A DNA stretch of 64,000 nt, from NCBI GenBank assembly GCA_031841125.1, contig CM063107.1, positions 66,599,814 to 66,663,813 of the forward strand, in the 5' to 3' direction. This DNA is from Acanthococcus lagerstroemiae (lineage: Eukaryota; Arthropoda; Insecta; Hemiptera; Eriococcidae). Below the pieces are notes generated by a model that was not told the origin of the DNA, did no database searches, and worked only from the letters and a program-made list of their open reading frames with translations. Below are positions 42,372 through 53,202 of the stretch, piece by piece; position 1 is the first letter of the stretch; each line of letters opens with the position of its first letter. Both the position numbers and the translations under genes were made by a program.

Positions 42372-45300
42372 ATGGATGACGGCGAGTGGCACCTCATGCC
42401 TTCACCGGATGAGGAGGCACTACTGCTGGAAGAGTTTTCACCGGAAATTCTTTCCCAGCAAGTAAATTTAGTGACGCCGACAGGGATGGACAGTGTCGAA
42501 GTTTCCGAAGTCACACAACCAGCTGGCTCGTCGAACGAGACCCCGATGAACCTGTCACCGAGCGCACCAGCGCCGACTCCGATGGACATCGACCAGCTTG
42601 CTCAGATTCCAATGCCGTCAGGATCTGGTCCGACGAAACCACTGTCATCCAGCGATTCGTCAGGTTCTAGAGAATCCGTTGTTACAGTCATTCCGACCGA
42701 AGCAGCCCCAACGTCGACGAATTTACAAGCTCGTTTGGAGGCACGACAGAAGGACTTCGTGTCCCAATTCCACCTAAGACGGGTCCGCCAAATCTCTCAG
42801 AGAGGTAACCCCGTCACAACCCGGAGCGCACCCTTACGAGGGAGAGTGCTCAAAGCTAGATCTAACTCTCGTTTTACTAAAATTTGTCAGCCTGCTCACA
42901 CTAATTCTGTCTCAGGTACCACAACATCCCGCAATACCGACTTTTTGCCCGAAGAAACACGTACTTGGCTCAGCGGGATGGTATCACACTTGCTAGAGAC
43001 AGCGCGCACACAAGACCGAATGATGACACGGCACGATGAAAGCATTAGCCGAATGGCGGACGTAGCAGCTCAATTCGCACGGGCAGTTTCAAATTTTGAA
43101 CAGCGAATGGCACAACAGACCCCGACAGAGAGCAACCAGGCTCCGACAATGAGCAACCAGGCTCCGAATGTGAGCGTCCAGGCTCAATCGAGCGAACAAG
43201 CTCCGAGGTCAAGCACCAAGACTCCGAGGCAAACAAGACGCGAAAGCGTGAGTCCGAGAAGGAGAGATCCTTCACAGCGCCGGCACCGAAGCTCATCGCG
43301 ATATAGAAGTCCGAGAAGAAGTACTGACTCTCGCAGTGCCAGTCGTTCACGCCGTTCGTACTCCACCAGGGAGTACCCGTCAACCGAAAGCCGTCCGTCA
43401 ACGTCACGATCTACCAGATCCGAAAGTAGGTCAACGACCCAGTCGTATGGTCATAGCCGTTCGAAAACGCCTTGTAGGCCGAATAGACACGAGGTAAGAC
43501 TTGATCCCGAAGATAGTCATAGCGGTGCGCGTATTAATAGTGCTAATTTAACTCCTCAGCCAAGGACGATTCTCGACGGAGGGAGGGAGATAGTTCCCGA
43601 AGGTGTTTCGAACACGCAAACTCAAAATCAAATGCCAGCTCCAACGAGAGGCATCGAGGGCTTAATCGCCAAAGATCCTCTCAAGAGAGAATATAAACTG
43701 ACCCCGAAGACTCGTATCGAAAACTGGCTTGACTCCCTTACTTCAGAATTTAGAGTTAGAGGTCTACTCGATTGCATTGACCCTACGGCGACAGCCGCGA
43801 AAAATTTCACCGAAGCGGAAATGGAAATTCGAAAGAGTCTGGCTAGGGATATTATTTTATCCAGGACCGAAGAATCTTATCATAACAAATTGATTGGTCT
43901 AACTGTCCCGACGCTCCTAGTAGACAGAATAAAACTAATCAAACGATCTGAGACGAGTATTAGTACTCTATCAGTAAACAAAGAAATCTCTAATCTGTTG
44001 TATGAACCGTCACGAGAATCGGCCGCAGCTTTTAATGCTCGCTTCGACGAGGCAATTTTACGTAGAAATAGTCTAGAACACGTAGAAAAATTGTCCGATG
44101 CCTTACATATTCAAATGTACTATGACGCTGTCTCAAAGAATTGTGCAATGATTCGTTCGTCCTTTTGGACTTACAAAATGCAAACCGGTGCTTTTTATTC
44201 TGTTGATGACATGAAAGATCTTCTGTTAAAGAATGAAGCGTCCGAGAGGTCAGCGACTAGCAGTACGTCGAATCCGAAGAAGCCGGGGATGGCGGCCGCT
44301 GCAATTTCATCCACCCAAAACTGCTATGTCTGCGGGCGAGGAGGGCACGTTGCCAAAGAATGCCGTTATGCCGATAGCGGCATGAGGCGATGTTATGAGT
44401 GCCATCAGATGGCTCATCATACAGCCGAGCAGTGTCGTCAAATGAAGCGAGAGGGCGGATCAAGCTATAAGCCCGCCAGGGGCCGTGGGTACGTAAAGAA
44501 TTCGAAATTCGGTATCCGACAGAATAAATTAGGCCGTAAAAATAGTAATCGTAGTGATAAACGGTCCGGGGTTAAGAATAGTAAGTCTGGTGGAGACTAT
44601 CCGAAAGTGAAAAAGGGTATTAAAAAGAATTTTGACGGAAAGAAACCCAAAGGCAACAAAGGCAAAAATGGTCAAAAGTCTGGTAACACGCAGCATCGCT
44701 CCGATAAGGACAACGGTAAAAACGACAAAAAGAATTCAGGTAGGTGCAAAACCAATCCTAATTCAATAACTGATGCATTTGCAAATTTGCGTTTGAGCGA
44801 TTTAGATCCCGAAGACAATTTGAAATCTATAAAATTTATAGCCGATACCGGTGCTACCGAGCATTTGGTAAAATCCCACATGATTCTGTCTGACTTTAAA
44901 CGTAGTAAAAATGATTATATCCGAAGTGCGAATAAAAACTCGTCAGCGAATCTTAAAGTAGATGGCCAGGGCAATCTATTCCTAATAACAAAAACTGATG
45001 GGCGTAAGAAATTAATTTTATCTAACGTTTTGGCAACCGGCAACTTGAGTAATAATCTGCTGTCCCTGAGGCGCTTCGTTGACGAAGGCCTAGGTATTTA
45101 CCTAGACGATAGTGAATTAAAAATCTTTGATAAGGTAACCCGGGAAACAATTGTAAGAGGCAGGTATGTAAAACCTATATGGCTGATCGAATTCGACATT
45201 AGTCAAGAAGGGCAGGATTCCGATGACAAGTTTGAAACATTTCACTGCTCCGCACAGTTCACCGATCCCGAAGCTGGTGATGTGAAACCAGACGTAAGCT

Positions 45301-48300
45301 ACAATCTAAGACCTCGAACAATCCGGAATTCTCCACCGTTGTCAGGAACGGAGGGAGAGGTTACCAATCCTGCAGTTCACACCTCAAGCGGTTCGGAGGG
45401 AGAGGCTTCTGCTTCAAACTTCAACAGTGAAAAGGTGCCTGTAGAGAACGAAATTCGCTCCGTGGCTAAGCAAGAAGGGGAAACCGTTGAAATTGATTCC
45501 GAAAAGATTGAACCCCTGAAGGCTTTGGAAAACAAATTTAGAGCGACAATTACAGATCGGAAGATTATAAGCGTTGATGATCTGGACGCCGGTGAAATCC
45601 TCGAAGAGCTTGAAGTCGATCAGACTCCGTTGAACCCTAAGCTAACCTTGAACCCGATGACTGAAGGTTTTCTGTGGCATGTAAGACTTGGTCATGCTAG
45701 CAAGAAATATTTGGACAAATTAAAGAGCACCGATGATAGACTCAAAACCATTGAGTTCGATGATAGCATTTTAAGCTGCGAAGTTTGTGCTCTCGCGAAG
45801 ATGGAACGTCTGCCTTTCAAGAGTGAGCGTTGGAGAGCCAGTAGGCCGTTGCAAATAATCCACTCCGATGTTATGGGCAAAATTAGTCCTCCGACTCACC
45901 CCGGAAAGAAGGTATTTATAGTCTCATTCATTGATGACTTCTCGCGCCTTGCAATGAGCTATGCGCTCCGTACGAAAGATGAAGTAGGGCATTGCCTCGA
46001 AGCTTTCATCCGAAGTTCCAGGAACATCCTGGGAGAAGATCTCAAAGTGTGCTTTCTCCGCACTGATCAGGGGACGGAGTACACAGGGGGCTACACCACA
46101 ACTGTACTAGAATCCGAAGGCATTGAAAGACAGTTAGCCGCACCTGATACCCCACAGCACGCAGGAGTATCCGAAAGGTTCAACCGTACGTTACAGAACA
46201 AAATCAGAGCATTGATGTTTGATTCTCGACAGCCGAAGAGTATGTGGGACTTAGCACTCTACGCCGCCGTGCACGCCTACAACAGGACGCCGCATCGATC
46301 AATCGATTTTGAGATCCCACTCCGAAGATTTGCACCGAAGGTACACTGTCACACCGAACAGATTCGAAGATTTGGATGTCTAGCCTACATGAAGATTCAG
46401 CGAGTTCCCGAGTCGAAATTTTCGTACCGAGGCATACGTACAGTGTTGGTGGGGTACACTGATACAGCCTATCAACTCCTACATCCGGAGAGCGGCAAAT
46501 TCTACGAATCTCGGAACGTTCGTTTCAACGAGAAGCTGGTCTATGGCGATAAATATGGCCCGAAAGCAGTCACAAACTGGCCCGAAGTCGAAGTTTCCGA
46601 AACAAGGGAAATCGAGAAGAAATGGTTTACCGAATTGGAAGAAGATATCGATCAAACCGAAGAAGCGAAACCCGAATCAATCCCGAAGAAAAGAGGCCGT
46701 CCGAAGAAGAGGAAATTAGATGTCAAAGAAGAATCCGAACCTATCCAACCAAAAGGAAGAGGAAGACCGAAGAAGATTAAGTTGGAAGAAGACAACTATC
46801 TATCAAGACGTGATCCCGAAATAATTCCGAAGAATGACTCCGACGAATTGACACCGAAAAGAGAAGGACTTCGTAGCCAATCGAAGATTCCGAAGTATGC
46901 CAACTACTTTTGCGAAGATGACTGTAATCTTGGTAGACGTATCAACGATATCAGTTCATGCAATCTCCTGATCATACCCTCGACCGACGAAGATTCCGAC
47001 GAAAAGTTTGATTTCGATAGGTACTGTCTGATAGCGCAAATACAAGGAGATCCGACGAGTTACGCCGAAGCGATGAGAACGCCTCAACATCAAGCATGGA
47101 AGAAGGCCGTGGATGAAGAACTCCTTTCGATGAAAGAGAACGATGTTTGGACCCTAGTTGATAAACCAGAGAAGATGTCTGATGGTAGCAGACTGAACCT
47201 GATAGACTCCAAATGGGTATTTAAGCGCAAACAGAGTACCGAGGGTAAAACTAAATTTAAAGCGAGACTGGTGATTCGTGGATTCAAAGACAGAAATGTC
47301 TATGGGCTGGGTGAAACGTATGCGCCTGTATCCCGATTACCAATTGTGAGGGCGGTTCTTACGATAATCAACAAGTTCGACCTACACGCCGCTCAATTAG
47401 ACGTCACAACTGCGTTCTTGAACTCAGAACTGGGAGACGAAGAAATCTATATGAAACTCCCCGACGGTTATGATTGTCCTCCAGAGGTCCGAAACAACAA
47501 AGTTTGTCGTCTGAAGCGTGCCTTGTATGGCTTGAAAATAAGCCCGAAGAAATGGAACTTGAAATTCACCGAAGAAGCGTTGAAATTAGGTCTTACAAAT
47601 GATGATCGCGAACCTTGCCTATTCACATCTAAAACCAAGTCCGATGTAGTAATTCTACTTCTCTATGTAGACGATATGTTAATAGCCTCAAACAGCCAGT
47701 CCAGACTGTCCGAAGTAAAAGCAGGCCTTGGAAAGGTATTCAAAATGACAGATCTCGGAGAACCGAAGACTTTTCTAGGTATGAAAATCGAACGAAATCG
47801 TGATCAGCGCATCATGAAAATCACTCAAGGGGACTACGCAAGAAAAGTATTAAAGCGTTTTGGGTTTACCGATGCAAAGTGCCACCGAACACCCGCCGAA
47901 TCTCGCAAAGTAACTAACCGTGAAAGGCGATCGAGAGAAATTGATTCCGTAAGTAATGGCTCCGTTGATATTGATTCCGAATGTTTAAGACCCGACACCA
48001 AAATAAATGTCCCGTACAGGGAGGCGGTTGGTAGTTTGCTTTATCTTGCTAGTGCCACAAGACCTGACATCTTGTTCGCCGTAAATATTTTGAGTAGACA
48101 CCAAGTGAATCCGACGCAAGAAGATTGGTCCAACGTAAAGAGAGTTTTCCGATACCTCAATGGAACGAAAGATTTGGGACTCCGATATGAATCGAAACTC
48201 AAGACCATGGTAACCTACTCCGATGCTAGCTTTGCCGACTGCAAAGGTTCCATTTCAACCTGCGGTTACATCATTCAACTGTTTGGGGATACGATAGCCT

Positions 48301-48668
48301 GGCGTACTACTAAGCAAACGTATGTAGCTCTTTCGACCTGTCAAGCGGAATATGTCGCGATGTCCGATGCATGTCAAGAATCTATTTCTTTAGACTTATC
48401 ACTCCGAAGAATCCTAAATGAGAGTTTGTTCCCGATTACGCTGTACTGCGACAATCAAGCAGCCGAAAAGTGCGCTTCTACAAGCGGCCAAAATAAGCTA
48501 CGCCATATGACAGAGGTCAAAGAACACTACGTAAGAGAATGTGTAAAAGAAGGTCGTATTACGATCCAGTGGGTAACTACTAAGCTGCAATTAGCCGACA
48601 TCATGACCAAGCCTTTAACCATAGAAGCACATGAGAGGTTGAGAGCAGCGATCATGAATGAAGTTTAG
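42372..48668 (+). CDS. copia gag-pol polyprotein, 2098 aa
   Basis: One uninterrupted frame. Residues 1-270 are Pro/Ser/Thr-rich; about 285-370 is an Arg/Ser-rich tract (SRYRSPRRSTDSRSASRS). The capsid-like region follows (LIAKDPLKREYKLTPKTR). Zinc knuckles are at 651-664 (CYVCGRGGHVAKEC) and 674-688 (CYECHQMAHHTAEQC). Protease has ADTGATEHLV with D825. GAG-pre-integrase is at 1102 (WHVRLGHASKKYLDKL, CEVCALAKM). Integrase triad is D1166, D1232, E1268, exactly D-D35-E. Two AT-hook-like RGRPKK motifs lie near 1441 and 1463. RT has DSKWVFKRK, AQLDVTTAFLNSEL and YVDD at 1765-1768. RNase H has D1951, E1993, D2027, and the ORF ends with the ADIMTKPL motif. All catalytic residues are present, so the product should be functional: it copies element RNA to cDNA and inserts it. 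Confidence 0.97.
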   Translation: MDDGEWHLMPSPDEEALLLEEFSPEILSQQVNLVTPTGMDSVEVSEVTQPAGSSNETPMNLSPSAPAPTPMDIDQLAQIPMPSGSGPTKPLSSSDSSGSRESVVTVIPTEAAPTSTNLQARLEARQKDFVSQFHLRRVRQISQRGNPVTTRSAPLRGRVLKARSNSRFTKICQPAHTNSVSGTTTSRNTDFLPEETRTWLSGMVSHLLETARTQDRMMTRHDESISRMADVAAQFARAVSNFEQRMAQQTPTESNQAPTMSNQAPNVSVQAQSSEQAPRSSTKTPRQTRRESVSPRRRDPSQRRHRSSSRYRSPRRSTDSRSASRSRRSYSTREYPSTESRPSTSRSTRSESRSTTQSYGHSRSKTPCRPNRHEVRLDPEDSHSGARINSANLTPQPRTILDGGREIVPEGVSNTQTQNQMPAPTRGIEGLIAKDPLKREYKLTPKTRIENWLDSLTSEFRVRGLLDCIDPTATAAKNFTEAEMEIRKSLARDIILSRTEESYHNKLIGLTVPTLLVDRIKLIKRSETSISTLSVNKEISNLLYEPSRESAAAFNARFDEAILRRNSLEHVEKLSDALHIQMYYDAVSKNCAMIRSSFWTYKMQTGAFYSVDDMKDLLLKNEASERSATSSTSNPKKPGMAAAAISSTQNCYVCGRGGHVAKECRYADSGMRRCYECHQMAHHTAEQCRQMKREGGSSYKPARGRGYVKNSKFGIRQNKLGRKNSNRSDKRSGVKNSKSGGDYPKVKKGIKKNFDGKKPKGNKGKNGQKSGNTQHRSDKDNGKNDKKNSGRCKTNPNSITDAFANLRLSDLDPEDNLKSIKFIADTGATEHLVKSHMILSDFKRSKNDYIRSANKNSSANLKVDGQGNLFLITKTDGRKKLILSNVLATGNLSNNLLSLRRFVDEGLGIYLDDSELKIFDKVTRETIVRGRYVKPIWLIEFDISQEGQDSDDKFETFHCSAQFTDPEAGDVKPDVSYNLRPRTIRNSPPLSGTEGEVTNPAVHTSSGSEGEASASNFNSEKVPVENEIRSVAKQEGETVEIDSEKIEPLKALENKFRATITDRKIISVDDLDAGEILEELEVDQTPLNPKLTLNPMTEGFLWHVRLGHASKKYLDKLKSTDDRLKTIEFDDSILSCEVCALAKMERLPFKSERWRASRPLQIIHSDVMGKISPPTHPGKKVFIVSFIDDFSRLAMSYALRTKDEVGHCLEAFIRSSRNILGEDLKVCFLRTDQGTEYTGGYTTTVLESEGIERQLAAPDTPQHAGVSERFNRTLQNKIRALMFDSRQPKSMWDLALYAAVHAYNRTPHRSIDFEIPLRRFAPKVHCHTEQIRRFGCLAYMKIQRVPESKFSYRGIRTVLVGYTDTAYQLLHPESGKFYESRNVRFNEKLVYGDKYGPKAVTNWPEVEVSETREIEKKWFTELEEDIDQTEEAKPESIPKKRGRPKKRKLDVKEESEPIQPKGRGRPKKIKLEEDNYLSRRDPEIIPKNDSDELTPKREGLRSQSKIPKYANYFCEDDCNLGRRINDISSCNLLIIPSTDEDSDEKFDFDRYCLIAQIQGDPTSYAEAMRTPQHQAWKKAVDEELLSMKENDVWTLVDKPEKMSDGSRLNLIDSKWVFKRKQSTEGKTKFKARLVIRGFKDRNVYGLGETYAPVSRLPIVRAVLTIINKFDLHAAQLDVTTAFLNSELGDEEIYMKLPDGYDCPPEVRNNKVCRLKRALYGLKISPKKWNLKFTEEALKLGLTNDDREPCLFTSKTKSDVVILLLYVDDMLIASNSQSRLSEVKAGLGKVFKMTDLGEPKTFLGMKIERNRDQRIMKITQGDYARKVLKRFGFTDAKCHRTPAESRKVTNRERRSREIDSVSNGSVDIDSECLRPDTKINVPYREAVGSLLYLASATRPDILFAVNILSRHQVNPTQEDWSNVKRVFRYLNGTKDLGLRYESKLKTMVTYSDASFADCKGSISTCGYIIQLFGDTIAWRTTKQTYVALSTCQAEYVAMSDACQESISLDLSLRRILNESLFPITLYCDNQAAEKCASTSGQNKLRHMTEVKEHYVRECVKEGRITIQWVTTKLQLADIMTKPLTIEAHERLRAAIMNEV

Positions 48669-49202
48669 CTAGCTTCTAGTTTATTGATCCGAAGTAAAAT
48701 CCGATGATTTCCGATGTACTAATTTGAAATATGCTTTCAGAATAACTCGAAGAGTAGATTTTGAGTTTACTCCGAAATACCCGCTGCCTCGAGGTGACTC
48801 TCGTTAAACTCGTCGTTAAACTGTGCCTCGCTCTATGTTCCTGCCTACCGTCCGATGCTGTGATAAAAACAGTCGTTATGTTTATTTTCGAAAGTACTAA
48901 TTTTTAGTTCGTAAGTTTAAGTTGTCACGAATGTTTAGCTATTGAACCCGAAAAGGAAATTTTGATTTCGAAAGAATTTTCGTTGTACATATGATTCCGT
49001 TGTGAATGTTTCCGAAAGGTCGACCGCTGTCCGCTACCGTTGTTAGAATCAAATTCCGAAGTTTTGATTTAGTTTTGATTCCGAAAAGAAAAAGAAATTT
49101 TATTTTCCGAAGTTGAAATTTTGAGTTTAATCTCAGCTGCTCAACTAATAATATAATTAGTTAAAACCAAATTTGGTACGTAGATCACATCCCGGGAGGG
49201 AG
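48669..49202 (+). other. copia 3' untranslated region with polypurine tract
   Basis: Non-coding sequence rich in TTCCGAAAG words, like the leader. It ends with the purine run GGGAGGGAG (49194-49202) directly before the 3' LTR, the expected plus-strand priming site. Confidence 0.8.
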
Positions 49203-49437
49203 TGTTGAGTTGGTAACACTGTTACCGATATACGGTATGCGCTCTACGATAGTACGACGCCCCGTTAGTATTTCGTCTGAGGACGTTGAGCTTAGATCCC
49301 GAGTACGGAAGCGGTCCGCCGATGTATATTGCGTTTATTCAATTACACGTTTCGAAGTTACACTTGTGTTTAATTACTGCGTGCATCTCTACGATTGTTG
49401 GTGTTCAATGACGACGACAAGAAGCTCAGCTTCAACA
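49203..49437 (+). repeat. copia 3' LTR
   Basis: 235 bp, TGTTGAG to TTCAACA, matching the 5' LTR except for one base in my alignment. Followed by the target duplicate ATTTG. Confidence 0.95.
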
Positions 49438-49442
49438 ATTTG

Positions 49443-50090
49443 ACTGTCGGCAAATTTTGAAACTGTTCATTTGAATTTTCATTTTTTTATGCATGTTTGT
49501 TGGTTTATTTATTTTCTTTTTCAATTGAAAAATATTTCGATTAAAAAATTGGCAAGTTCATAATTTTGTAAACATTTTGTCGGCGACTTTTTAGTTTTCA
49601 AAAAAATATTTGTCTGCAAATTTTTCTTCCCCACCTTTCCAAACTGAAAGAGTCAAATGTCGTTTCTGGGAATGGAGTACCCTGGACTCCTGTTAGAGAC
49701 TAGTCAGTCAAAAGCAGAAGGTTTCAAGCTGAATATCGAACGTTATTTGAAAGGTTGAAACAAAGCTGAAATAGGGAAAACATTTCGAAAATCTGAAAGT
49801 CGGTAGCAAACGTTGAATTTCAAATTTCAGTGACTATTCGGACTGCCAGCACGAAAAAGTCGCCCTCTATAATTTTAGGCACGTGAAAAAAGGAACTATT
49901 GAAACCCTGCATATTTTAGAAAAATTCATCAGATTGAAATGAAAATGGTCTCAATGGAAGGAAAATTTTATGTACTATAAATTTTGTCTTAATCATTTTT
50001 TCGATAAACGCTTTCGTTCTCATAATGCCTGTAAATGAAACGCGTCCATTTTCTCCTCTTGTGAATCCGTTAGGTGAAACTGGACAAATT
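49443..50090. other. No feature seen
   Basis: AT-rich flank. The first part (GACTGTCGGCAAATTTTGAA) matches the sequence left of the copia insertion, AGCAGTCGGCAAATTTTAAG, showing that the target was a pre-existing duplicated repeat. Confidence 0.5.
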
Positions 50091-50094
50091 GCGA

Positions 50095-50335
50095 CTTCTA
50101 AGTCAGTGATCCACTCATTCACTCAGTTACTAGCTTACTTATTTAGTGATTCACTCACATACTCAGTCATTCATTCACTTCGTCACTCCGTCACTCACTG
50201 CGTGAGTAATTCACTCAGTCAGTCATTCACTTACTTATTAGTGATTCAGTGACTCAGTGATTCACTCAGTCACTCGCTTATTTATTGAGTTCATTCACTC
50301 AGTTAGTGCGCCACTTACTCACTGACTCAGTGATT
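50095..50335. repeat. Simple ATTCACTCAGTC-type repeat
   Basis: Irregular tandem words of TCATTCACTCAGTCA and TGATTCACTCA over about 240 bp. Open frames across it are compositional. Confidence 0.85.
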
Positions 50336-50655
50336 GTAACACCGAAATCGGTATATTTCAATATACCAACCATTGTGACCTATTAAAAATTAAAACTCAT
50401 GAATTCAGGAACGCTAAATTGTGGCGAGTCAGCGAAATTTTCCTACGACGACGTTGAAACTAATAGCGCCGACACGCCGGAGGCTCAGTCGGTTGTCACG
50501 GAGTCTCGGTGTCGGTGTTGCCTCGGTCACCCGAACTTGTAACCCAAAATTGCAATAGATCTTTTAGTAACAAGGTTTTCGTGGTTTATTTGATTCTTTT
50601 TGAAAACACCTTTTTTCCCTGAGTATCGCGCCGTGATACTTTTCCGCGCGATACA
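50335..50655 (+). repeat. Candidate 5' LTR of gypsy-class element
   Basis: TG..CA-type ends and an adjacent TGGCGCCC primer site support this. The second LTR was not seen, so the length of 321 bp is inferred. Confidence 0.6.
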
Positions 50656-51049
50656 ATTGGCGCCCGAAAAAAACAAATTGTAAGATCCGCTGCCTGCAAC
50701 GAAAATTTCGGTTTGGAATTTCGGTGGAGCTGCCCGAACGAGTTTTCTTTATGAAAAATAAGAAAAGCTGCACGGCTCGACATCTCAGTAGCTGACATTG
50801 TGAGTTCTCAACACCACCGATCAAGACAACCACTGCGAACGGCACCGAATTTTGTTCTCGCCAGCATCGGCATATTTCGAGAAAAAAAAAACAGTTCGTG
50901 GAAAAACAACCAACATAACCAAAATCTGCTTCATGGAATTACGCAAATCAACCGGAGAAAATCGACAACCATCTTCGTTCGTGGAAAAACGTCAACTTCG
51001 TGGCCGTAACAACCAACGCATCCGTCAGAAATACGAGTAGCATCGCTGC

Positions 51050-52930
51050 ATTCATCTCATCCAACCAGCAGCAAGACACCTCAACAAACTACAAGGTAGA
51101 AAACGAAGGATTTTTTTTTCTTTTTCTTTATTCCTCTTCTATGTTACTGTATTTGTATTGTTTTAATTTTCTCTTACTGTTGATATTTTGACGTGATCTT
51201 TTCCGATCTGTGAGTTCCCTTTCGCTTCGTATCTTCCCTGTTTCCACTATTTTGTTAGTTAAATAATTTCGTTAAATCTCAAATTAGTCCCATTTCCCCC
51301 ATCTTAATATATTCGTTATCGTGCCCCAGGCTCTTCTTGTTTTTTTTTGTTGTTTTTTTTTGTTTTTTTGTTGTTTTTTTTTTAATCTCCAACTACTTCT
51401 TCAGTTGAGAATTTCAGTTCAATTTTTTGTAAGTTCTCTATACTTCTATTATGTTTTTAAAGGGTTTTGTAAAAGTTGGAATTCTTATCTGTGACGCACA
51501 CGGTAGACATCTTTTCTTATCCACGTTTTTTTTTTCTTAGCGTTTTCGTGTCCTGATCTGTCAACGTGAGGGCTATTAATTATAAATTTCGTTTTAATAC
51601 AGTTTAATAAGTGAAATGTTGCGTCATTTTATTTCACAACCGTGAAACACAAAAGATTTATCTGAAATATTATATAATGTGTCGTAGTATTTAGATATTA
51701 ATAGTTCATATCACTTCGATCACGCTAATCTTTTCTCTTTTCCTGTCTTCAGAATACTTCATCCATTGTGATCCCAGTCTCAAACTCTTCTTCATTTTTT
51801 AAAATATTTTTGTTGCTTTCTATGGTTTCCCTAACAATTTCAGTTTGCGAAGTTTTTTTTAGATATTACCAGCCAATCCCTTATTAGTTAATACTCTTGT
51901 TTTAATTTCGTTTATTTTTAATTTAGAAGGTCCACCCTGTTCATTTAACTCATCCACTACTTCTTTTTAACTCTTCCTCTCGTATCAGACCGACAAGCAC
52001 CTTGTGAAATCTAAGATTAAGACCCTACTCTAATAACATGCCAATCAAACCATTCGCTCGAAAACAAAAATTATTTGATGAATTTGATACAAAAATGAAA
52101 GAAAGGATTATGCATAATACTCAACAATAACTCAGAACCTATTATAAGTTTATTTTAACTCTAAATTTCGTGTTTTTTTTTCTTTGTCTGGCAGTATAAA
52201 TTGGTACGTTTTACTGACAGTTTAAGCATTTATCTTGCACAAAAATTCGTAAATTATTATTAACTTATTTTTAGAGTGGACTAGTGCATAGTCTATGATT
52301 TATATTCTTGGTTGTACTAGCCATGACATCGTTTTTAAATCAAATTCCTGGCAAAAACGTATCAGCCTCCACCCATTTTTATTTCTCTACCCGTATATTG
52401 TCCCCTATGTTTTCTTTTCACCCTTTTCTTTTTTCTACTTGACTATTCCAATCCCCCATAAGTATTCTTTCTTCCGTGAATATATATTTGTCCATTTTTA
52501 AACAACGCAAGCTCATAGTTTCGGGTCTTAACGGGGCCTCGCGTTAAGATTTCCGTGTTTTCTTTTGTTGGGTGTTTCTTACTGAAAATGGAAGAATATT
52601 TCGATATTTTTCTCTTTTTCTTATTTTCATTTGGTCAACTTATTAGGTTTTCTTATAGTTTAAGATTATTTAGGCACATTAATATCGCTACGATTTTCCC
52701 TTCTATAACTGGTAGTCTATGAATAGCGTTTATGTCAGACTCAAAATTTTACTTCATGATTCCTCCCTCAACTTTCAACCAAAAGACGAATTTTCAGGTA
52801 CTATATTGCACCAACTACAAAAATTATTAATAATTACTTATTCCTCTAACAAAAATTCATAGGGTAGACTATCGAAATTTACGGAATATCAAAATTACAC
52901 ATTACGAATCAAAACCCAGAAAATAGATAA
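51050..52930. other. T-rich sequence, no gene recognised
   Basis: Long T runs and AT-rich DNA inside the gypsy-class remnant. No convincing gag frame is visible; short frames at 51000-51191 and 52295-52501 are hydrophobic by composition. Confidence 0.45.
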
Positions 52931-53202
52931 CCACGAACTTGAATGACTTAACCGAAACCAAACCTAAGACTGAACTAATGACAACAACTGATCGAAAACT
53001 AATTTCTTCAATTTTATTTTCTCAAATACCTCCGCTTTTGACGTTTAAAATTTCAGACGACACGAAGGCAGTTGAACATGACACAAAGACTTCTAATACG
53101 AAAGCCAACAACAAAGGCAACGTTCTCATGAATCTGTATCATGTCAATCCGGCAGTAATGTTTAATCTGGAAATATAAATCTTTTCTTTTGGGTCAAAAA
53201 TC

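Larger units (their letters stand above)
39090..49437 (+). mobile_element. Intact Ty1/copia retrotransposon, 10.3 kb
   Basis: Direct LTRs of 235 bp bound a single gag-pol ORF. The target duplication ATTTG is perfect (39085-39089 and 49438-49442). Polymerase order is protease, integrase, RT, RNase H, as in copia. LTRs differ at one site in my reading (TATATGG against TATACGG), so insertion is recent. The 10,348-bp length is roughly double that of common copia elements, mostly from the 3-kb leader and long gag. Confidence 0.96.

Noticed and set aside
43045..43810. Antisense ORFs under gag
   Set aside because: Mirror the biased codons of the gag RS tract; no start context or homology.
51000..52500. 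Hydrophobic ORFs as possible membrane or env proteins
   Set aside because: They result from T-runs; no signal peptide or conserved motif, and the region is decayed.
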